Translations under genes and position numbers: made by a program
Shown here: in pieces, positions 9,701 through 18,700 of the stretch
How positions within the stretch are numbered: the first letter of the stretch is position 1
How the letters are laid out: each line of letters opens with the position of its first letter
DNA from: Corallococcus carmarthensis
Lineage (GTDB): Bacteria; Myxococcota; Myxococcia; Myxococcales; Myxococcaceae
Direction: 5' to 3'
Assembly (NCBI RefSeq): GCF_003611695.1
Contig: NZ_RAWE01000038.1
Coordinates: 1 to 60,939, forward strand
Length of the DNA: 60,939 nucleotides
The notes under the pieces: model-generated
The model's input: only the letters and a program-made list of their open reading frames with translations
The model's database searches: none
What the model was told of the DNA's origin: nothing

Positions 9701-12700
9701 TCACCCGGCGCAGCAGCTGGCGGAAGGACTCGCGGCGGTCCACGTGGGCGCGCAGCGCCAGCGTGTTGACGAAGAATCCGACGAGCCCCTCCAGCTCCTC
9801 CTGCTCACGGCCCGCGATGGGCGAGCCGACGGCGAAGTCCTCCTGTCCGGAGCAGAGGGCCAGCAGGACCTGCCAGAGCGCCAACAGCGCCATGAACGGG
9901 GTGCCGACCTCCTGCTGGCAGAGGGCCTTGAGCCCCCGCGAGACCGCCTGCGGCAGGCGCACGGGCACCCGCGCGCCCCGGTAGGTCTGCACGGCCGGGC
10001 GAGGCTTGTCCGTGGGCAGCTCCAGCGCATGAGGCATCCCGGAAAGCTGCTGCCGCCACCACCCCACCTGCTGCTCCAGCACCTCCCCCTGGAGCCAGTC
10101 CCGCTGCCACGCGGCGTAGTCCGCGTACTGGAGCGGGAGGGACCGCAAGGGCGAAGGCTGCCCTCGCGAGAACGCCGCATGGAGCGCTCCCAGTTCCTCG
10201 ACGAGGACGCGGTTGGACCAGCCGTCCGAAACGATGTGGTGCAACGTGACGAGCAGCACGTGGCGCTGCTCGGACAGGCGCAGCAGCGTGGCGCGCATCA
10301 GGGGCGCGCGCGCCAGGTCGAAGGGCGTCCGCGCTTCCTCCCTGGTCAGCCGGCGGACCTCCACGGCCTGCTCCGCCTCCGGCAGGTGGCGCAGCTCCAC
10401 CAGGGGCACGCTCAGCACCGCGTGCGGATGCGGGTGCTGGAAGGGCTCGCCGTCCTCGCGTGCGTGGAACGTGGTGCGCAGGGCTTCGTGACGGTGGACG
10501 AGCTCCTGGAGGACCCGCGACAGCGCCTCGGCGTCCAACGGCCCGTCGAGCTGGAGGGCCGCGGGGATGTTGTAGTGGACGCTTCCCGGTTGGAGCCGGT
10601 CGAGGAACCACAGGCGCTGCTGCGCGAAGGACAGCGGCAGCGGGCCGGTGCGGGGAACGGGCACCAGCGGCGGACGCCGCTCGGTCCACCGGGGCCGCGA
10701 GGCGCCCTCGATGCGCGAGGCGAGCGACTCCACGGAAGGCGCTTCGAACAGCGCGCGCAGCGGCAACGCCACGCCGGTCTCCGTGCGGATCCGCGAGACC
10801 ACCTGGGTGGCCAGCAGCGAGTGTCCGCCCAGGGCGAAGAAGTCGTCCTTCACGCCCACCCGTGGCACCCGCAGCACCTGCGCCCAGATGGCCGCCAGCT
10901 TCGCTTCCATCTCCGTGCGCGGCGCTTCGTACGTGCTGGTGGAGGCAGGCGCTTCCGGTTCCGGCAGTGCCTTGCGGTCCACCTTGCCGTTGGCGTTGAG
11001 CGGCAGCGAATCCAGCACCACCACCGTCCCCGGCACCATGTACTCCGGCAACCGCAGACGCAGGCGGGCCTTCAGCGTCTTTCCTTCCAGCGTCGCGCCG
11101 GCCTTCGGCGCCACGTAGGCGATGAGCTGCTTCTCCGCGCCCTCACCCCTCGCCACCACCACCGCTTCCTTCACCGCCTCCTGCTGGCGCAGCGCGGACT
11201 CCACTTCGCCCAGCTCGACGCGGAAGCCGCGCACCTTCACCTGGAAGTCCACCCGGCCCAGGTACTCCAGCACGCCGTCCGCCCGGTACCGCACCCGGTC
11301 TCCCGTGCGGTACATGCGGCTGCCTTCCGGGCCGTAGACCTCCGGCAGGAACCGCTCCGCGGTCAGCTCCGGCCTCAGCAGGTAGCCGCGCGCCTGGCCT
11401 TCGCCCGCCAGGTACAGCTCTCCCGCCACGCCCACCGGCACCGGTTGCAGGTCCCTGTCCAGCACGTACGCCCGCGTGTTGGCGAGCGGCCGGCCGATGT
11501 TCGGCACCTCCTGCCGTCCCACCAGCGACACCGTCGAGTACGTCGTGTCCTCCGACGGGCCGTACAGGTTGTAGAGCTTCTTCACCGTGGGCACCGCGTA
11601 CACGGCCTTCGCCAGCGTCTCCGGCAGCGCCTCGCCCGCGAGGTTGACGACCCGCACCGTGGGCGGCACCGCGCCCAGCTTCACCAGCTGCGCCATCGCG
11701 GACGGCACCGTGTTGATCAGCGTGACCCCGGCGTCCGGCTTCGCCTCGGCCAGGGCCAGCGCGTTCTGGACCACCACCACGCTGCCGCCCCTCACCAGCG
11801 GAGCGAAGAGCTCGAACACGGACAGGTCGAAGTTGAGGCTCGTCGCCGCGAGCACCGCCCGCGTCTCCTCCTCCGTGAACGTCTCGGTGGCCCACGTCAG
11901 GAACGCCACCGCGTTGCGGTGGGTCACCGCCACGCCCTTGGGGCGCCCCGTGCTGCCGGACGTGTAGATGAGGTACGCCACGTTCCGCGGGTGGAGCTCC
12001 ACCGTGGGCACCGTGGACGGCTCCCCAGCCAGGTCCGCGTCCGCGTCCAGACACACCGCCTGCGCGGTGAAGGCGGGCAGGAACTCCAGCAGGTGCGAAT
12101 GCACCACCAGGGCCGGCCCCTTCGCGTCCTCCAGCAGCCAGCCCAGGCGCTCCTTCGGGTAGCTCGGGTCCAGCGGCACGTACGCGCCGCCCGCCTTGAG
12201 GATGCCCAGCGTGCCCACCAGCACGTCCGCCGTGCGCTCCACGCACAGGCCCACGCGCGACTCGGGGCCCACGCCCAGCTTGCGCAGCCGGTGCGCCAGC
12301 TGGTTCGCCTGGAGCTCCAGCTGCCGGTATGTCAGCCGCTGTTCACCGCTCACCACCGCGATGGCCTCCGGCGTGCGCCGGGCCTGCGCTTCGAAGAGGC
12401 GGGGAATCGTCGCGTCGCGCGGGAACCCGGCCCGCGACGCGTTCCAGGTCACCAGCACCTGGTGACGCTCCGCGGGCGTGAGCAGGGGCAGCAGGCCCAC
12501 GGCTGCGTCCGGCGCCGCCACCGCGCCTTCCAGCAGCACGCGCAGGTGCTCCACCATCCGGGTGACGGTGGCGGCTTCGAACAGGTCCGTGCGGTAGCTC
12601 AGCGCGCCCTGAAGCCCCCGAGGCGCCGGGGCCAGGGCCAGCGTCAGGTCGAACTGGGTGGTCCGCTCCTCCCGCTCCAGGGGCAGCAGGCGCAGGGGCG

Positions 12701-15700
12701 CGGAGCCGCCGGGCAGCGACAGGGGTTGCGTCGGCGCGTTCTGCAGGGCGAGCACGACCTGGAAGAGGGGCGAGTGGCTCAGGCTGCGCTGGGGCTGCAG
12801 CTCCTCCACCAGCTTCTCGAAGGGCGCGTCCTGGTGCTCGTAGGCCGCGAGCGTGGTGGCGCGCACCTGGCCCAGCAGCTGGCGGAAGGTGGCCTTCGGG
12901 TCGACGTGCGTGCGCAACACCAGCGTGTTCACGAAGAAGCCGATGAGCCCCTCCGTGTCGCCATGCGTGCGCCCGGCGATGGGCGACCCGACGGTGATGT
13001 CCTCCTGGCCCGCGTAGCGGGAGAGCAGCGTCTGCCATGCCGACATCAGGCCCATGAAGAGCGTGGCGCCCTCGCGCTGACACAGCGCCTGGAGGGCCTG
13101 AGACAGCGCCTCCGGCAACGCCACGGGCACCTGGGAACCCATGGGCGACAGGATGCGCGGACGCGGCCTGTCCGTGGGCAGCTCCAGCAGCGGCGGCACG
13201 CCGGCGAGCTGACGGCGCCAGTAGGCCAGGTGGTGCTCCAGCACCTCGTCCTTCAGCCACGCGCGCTGCCACGCCGCGAAGTCGACGTACTGGACGGCCA
13301 GGGGCGGCAGCGGCGAAGGCAGCCCCGAGACATGGGCGCCGTAGAGCGCGGTCAGCTCCCGCACGAGCACGCCCATGGACCACCCGTCGGAGACGATGTG
13401 GTGCATGTTCAGCCACAGCACGTGCGTCCCGGGGTCCAGCCGCAGCAGCGCCGCGCGCAGCAGGGGGCCGCGCTCCAGGTCGAACGGGCGCAGGGCCTCC
13501 TCTTGCAACCGCTGTGTCACGGCCTCGTCGGAGACCGCGCCCAGGTCCATCACCTCCAGCGCGAAGGGCAGCGTGGGGAGGATGACCTGGACGGGCTCGC
13601 CTTCCCGCGAGACGAAGACGGTGCGCAGGGATTCGTGGCGGGCGATGAGCGCGGCGAAGGACTTCTCCAACGCGGTCACGTCCAGCGCGCCTTCCACGCG
13701 CAGGGCCAGGAAGAGGTTGTAGGCGGCGCTGTCCGGATCCAGCTGGTCCACGAGCCACAGCCGCTGCTGGGCGAAGGACAGCGGCAGCGGACCCGTGCGC
13801 GTGACGGGGACGAGGGGCGGCGGGGGCGGCAGCGCCACCACGCCCCGTCCGCGCAGCGCCCGGAGGACCTCCCGGGCCCGCCGGTACGCCTCCGCCCAGC
13901 TCAGCGTGTGGCCCTCGTGCTCGAAGGCGGCCACGCCGGGATGGAGCCGGGCCTGCGCCTGGAGGAGTCCGTGCAGGGACGCATCCTCCGCCGTGGCGGC
14001 GCCGGGCTCGCTCCAGCTGTGCAGCAGCAGCCCGCGCTCCTCCAGCGTGAGCATGGGCAGCGCGGAGAGGCGGCGCTCCGGTGCGTGGAGGGCTCCGGCC
14101 AGCAATGCGCGCAGGTGCCCCACCATGCGGCTGGCGGTCGCGGCGTCGAAGAGGTCGGTGTTGTATTCGAGCAGGCCCTTCAGCCCGTCGGCGGTGTCGT
14201 TCAGGGCCAGGGTGAGGTCGAACTTCGCCGTGCCGCCCCGGGGCTCCAGCGGGTGCAGGCGCAGGCCCGTGCCCAGCGTCTCCGGCATGGGCGCGTTCTG
14301 GTACGCGAGCATCACCTGGAAGAGCGGCGTGCGGCGCGGATCCCGCTCCGGCCGGAGCGCCTCCACCAGCTTCTCGAAGGGCACGTCCTGATGGGCATAC
14401 GCGCCCAGGGCCACGTCGCGGACGCGGGCGAGCAGCTCCCGGAAGCTCGGGTCGCCGTCCAGCTTCGTGCGCAGCACCAGCGTGTTGACGAAGAAGCCGA
14501 TGAGCCCCTCCAGCTCCGCTTGATTGCGGCCGGCGATGGGCGAGCCCACGCAGACGTCCTCCTGGCCGCTGTAGCGCGAGAGCAGCACCTGGAACGCGGC
14601 CAGCACCACCATGGAGGGCGTGACGCCCTCGCTCCGGCAGAGCGCCTGCATCGCGTCCGACAGCTCGCGCGGGAACTGGAAGGGCACCACCGCGCCACGG
14701 AAGGTCTGCACCGCGGGGCGGGGCCTGTCCGTGGGCAGCTCCAGCGCCTTCGGTGCGCCGTGGAGTTGCTGGCGCCACCAGCCGAGCTGGGACCCCAGCG
14801 CCTCGTCGCGCAGCCAGTGGCGCTGCCAGACGGAGAAGTCCGCGTACTGCACGGGCAGGGGCTGGAGGTGCGGAGTGCGGCCCTCGGAGTGGGCGGCGTA
14901 CAGCGTGGTCAGTTCCTGGAGCAGCACGCCCATGGACCACGCGTCGGAGATGACGTGGTGCATGGTCAGCAGCAGCAGGTGGTGCTGCGCGCTCATGCGC
15001 ACCAGGAGGACGCGCCAGAGCGGACCGGCTTCCAGGTTGAAGACCTGCCGGGCCTCGTCGTCGAGGATGGCGCCGAGTGCGTGCTCGGCGTCGGGCCAGG
15101 CGCTCAGGTCCATCCATCCCGCGGGCAACGTGGGGGAGGGGGTGATGATCTGGACAGGGCCGGAGGCCTGCTCACGGAAGGTGGTGCGCAGGGATTCGTG
15201 GCGCTGGAGCAGGTCGCGCAGGCCGCGTGCGAGCGCGGGCACGTCCAGCGCGCCTTCGAGCCGCATGACGAAGGGGAGGTTGTACGCGGTGCTGTCGGGC
15301 TCCAGCTTCGCGAAGAACCACAGCCGCTGCTGGGCGAAGGACAGGGGCAGCCCGTCGTCGCGCGGCACCGGCTTGAGCGCTGGCACCGGCAGCGCGGGGC
15401 GCACCGGGCCCTGGGACTCCAGGCGGCGGGCGATGGCTTCCACGGTGGGGGCAGCGAAGAAGTCCGCGATGGACAGCTCCGCCTGCGACGCGCGCCGGAT
15501 GCGCGAGAGGATCTGCGTGGCGCTGAGCGAGTTGCCGCCCAGGTCGAAGAAGTTGTCCTCGGCGCCGACCGTGCCCGTCTGGAGGACCTCTTCCCAGAGC
15601 GTCGTGATGAGCCGCTCGGTGTCCGTGCGCGGCGGGCGCGTCCGGGCGCGGGTCTGGAACGTGGAGGGTGCGGGGAGGGCCTTGCGGTCCACCTTGCCGT

Positions 15701-18700
15701 TGGCGGTGAGGGGCAGCGCGTCCAGCCGGCCCACGGCGGAGGGCAGCATGTAGTCCGGCAGCCGCTGCTTGAGGAACGGGCGCAGTTCGGCGACGTCCAG
15801 GGACTCGGGAGCGACGACGTAGGCGACCAGGCGCTTGTCACCGGGCACGTCCTCGCGGGCCATGACGACGGCCTCGCGCACATCAGGATGGGCGAGGAGC
15901 GCGGCCTCGATTTCGGCCAGCTCGATGCGGAAGCCACGCACCTTCACCTGCGCGTCCGCGCGGCCCAGGAACTCCAGCACGCCGTCCTCGCGCCACCGCC
16001 CCAGGTCGCCGGTGCGGTAGAGGCGCGCGCCGGGAGTCGTGGAGAACACGTCGGGGACGAAGCGCTCCGCGGTGAGCGCGGGCTGGCCCACGTAGCCGCG
16101 TGCGAGCCCGTCTCCACCGATGAACAGCTCGCCCTGGATCCCTGGAGGCACGGGCTGGCCGGAGGCATCCAGCACGTAGAGCCGCATGTTGCTGTGCGGG
16201 CGCCCCAGCGGGACGGAAGCACCCACCTGCGAGGCCTGCGTGAAGCGGTGGCTGGTGGCGAAGACGGTGGTCTCCGTCGGCCCATAGAAAGCGGTGACGG
16301 GGACACCCAGTTGCTCCAGCACGCGGCGCACGTGGGGAGCGGAGATGACGTCGCCCCCGGTGAGCACCTGGCGCAAGGAGCGCAGCGCGGGCAGGTGCGA
16401 GTCCACCAGCTGGGTGAAGAAGCCCGCGGTGAGCCACAGCGTCGTCACGCCGTGGCGGAGGAGCACCTGCTCCAGTTCGTGCGGATCCGTCGGAGGGTGC
16501 GGCGGGAAGACGGCCAGCTTCGCGCCATGCAGCAGCGCGCCCCAGACTTCGAAGGTGGAGGCGTCGAAGGCGAGCGGCGCCATCATCAACAGCGTCTCGT
16601 CGGGCCCGAAGCGGGCGTAGTCGACGCCGAAGAGGGTGCGCAGCACCGCGGCGTGGGGCGTGCCGACCCCCTTGGGCCTGCCGGTGGAGCCGGAGGTGAA
16701 GTCGATGTACGCGAGGCTCTGGGGCAGGGCGCTGCTCGGTGGTGCGTGCGCGTGCAGCGCGTCGAGGGACAGCTCCTCCAGCACGACGGGCCGCAGGGCC
16801 TCGTGAGGCAGGTTCGGCAGCAGCGCGCGAGTGGTGAGGAGGACGTGGGGCCGGGCGTCCTCCACCATCGCGGCCAGACGCGCGCGAGGGTAGGCCGGAT
16901 CCAGCGGCACGTAGGCCGCGCCGGCCTTGAGGATGGCGACGAGGGAGACGACCAGCTCCAGCGAGCGCTCCAGCGCCACGGCCACGCGCGAGTCGGTGGC
17001 CACGCCCAGCGAGCGCAGGTGCCACGCGAGCTGGTTGGCGCGCTCGTCCAACTGCCGGTAGGTGAGGTGCGCCTCGCCGAACTCGACGGCGACCTTCTCC
17101 GGGAAGCGTGCCACCACCTGTGAGAACACGTCCGGCAGCGTGGCGTCGCGCGGGTACTCGGCCGCCGTCGCGTTCCAATCCACCAGCACCCGCTGGCGCA
17201 GCTCGGCCGTGAAGGGGACCCCGGTGTCGCGGGGCTGCGCGGCGGCGCGGGCCTCCCACTCACGCGCGACGTCCTCCAGCGGAACCGTGGGCACGGCCCG
17301 CGCGCGGACCTCTCGCGGCTTGTGCGGTGCGGGGACCGGTTGCCCCTTGCCCGCGAGCGCCTCGTCGATGAGCCGGGCCACGGCCTCCAGCGTGGGAGAT
17401 TCGAACAGGCGCCGGAGGGGCAGCTCCACCGCGAAGGTCTGACGGATCCGGCTGAGCGCCTGCGTGGCCAACAGCGAATGGCCTCCCAGGTCGAAGAAGT
17501 GATCATTCGCCCCGACGCGCGCGACGCCGAGCAGGTCCTGCCACAGCCCCGCCAGGCGCTGCTCGGTGGGCGTGCGTGGCGCGACGTACTCGCGAGGGTC
17601 ACTCCCCGCCAGGTCCGGAGCGGGCAGCGCCTTGCGGTCCACCTTGCCGTTGGTCGTGAGCGGAAGCGCGGTCAGCACCACCACCGCGGACGGCACCATG
17701 TATTCGGGCAGCGCGTCCTTGAGGGCCGCGCGCAGTCCGGGGCCGTTGGCGGTGACCCCGTCACGCAGCACGACGTAGCCCACCAGCCGCTTGCCACCGG
17801 GCCCGTCCTCGCGCGCCACCACCACCGCGTCCCTCACCGGGGGCAGCTTCGCCAGCGCGGCCTCCACTTCGCCCAGCTCGATGCGGAAGCCGCGCACCTT
17901 CACCTGCGCGTCCACGCGGCCCACGAACTCCAGCGTGCCGTCCTCGCGCCAGCGCACCACGTCGCCCGTGCGGTACAGCCGTGCGCCTGCCTCGCCGGAG
18001 AAGGCATCCGGCACGAAGCGCTCCGCCGTCAGCGTGGGCCTCCCCGCGTAGCCGCGAGCCACGCCCACGCCGCCCAGGTGCAGCTCGCCCTTCACGCCCA
18101 CGGGCACGAGCCCGCCCCGGGCATCCAACACGTAGGCACGCACGTTGGCCAGCGGCCGGCCGATGGAGGGCACGCGTCCGTCCGCCGTGCACCCGGTGAG
18201 CGTGGCCATGACGGTGGCTTCCGTGGGGCCGTACGTGTTGAGGAACACGCGGCCCGGCGCCCACCGCGCCACCACCTCCGGGGGCAGCGCCTCACCGCCC
18301 GAGATGACGGTCCGCAGCGCGGGCAGCCCCTCCGGGGCCGTGGCCGCGAGCGTCGCCGGCGTGAGGCTGATGACGGTGAGGGCCTCGTCGCGCAGCAGCT
18401 TGCGCAGCGGCTCGCCGGGCATCAGGTCCTCCAGCGGCGCCAGCACCAGCGTCGCGCCACCGCACAGCGTGGTGAAGATCTCCTCCACCGACAGGTCGAA
18501 CGAGAGGCTGGCGAACTGGAGGACGCGGCTGCCCGGCCCGATGCCGTAGGCCGTGGCCTCGTGTGCCACCAGGTTGCAGACGCCACGGTGTTCGATGGCG
18601 GTCCCCTTGGGCGTGCCCGTGCTGCCCGAGGTGTAGAGCACGTACGCGAGATTCCGGGGCCCCACGCCGGAAGCCGGAGCCAGGACGCTCTCCCCCGCGA

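Noticed and set aside
13800-14000. A-domain stub as a frameshift or sequencing error
   Set aside because: The frame stays open through the stub and both C domains, with no out-of-frame continuation of an A domain, so a clean deletion or recombination is more likely.
8514-17123. Plus-strand open frame of 2869 codons opposite the NRPS
   Set aside because: It is the antisense shadow of a very GC-rich gene. The minus strand has complete NRPS domains and motifs over the whole stretch, while this frame is low-complexity Arg/Gln/His/Gly.
7792-17199. NRPS repeats as a mobile element or CRISPR-like array
   Set aside because: The repeats are adenylation domains with conserved core motifs. There are no inverted ends, target duplications or transposase.
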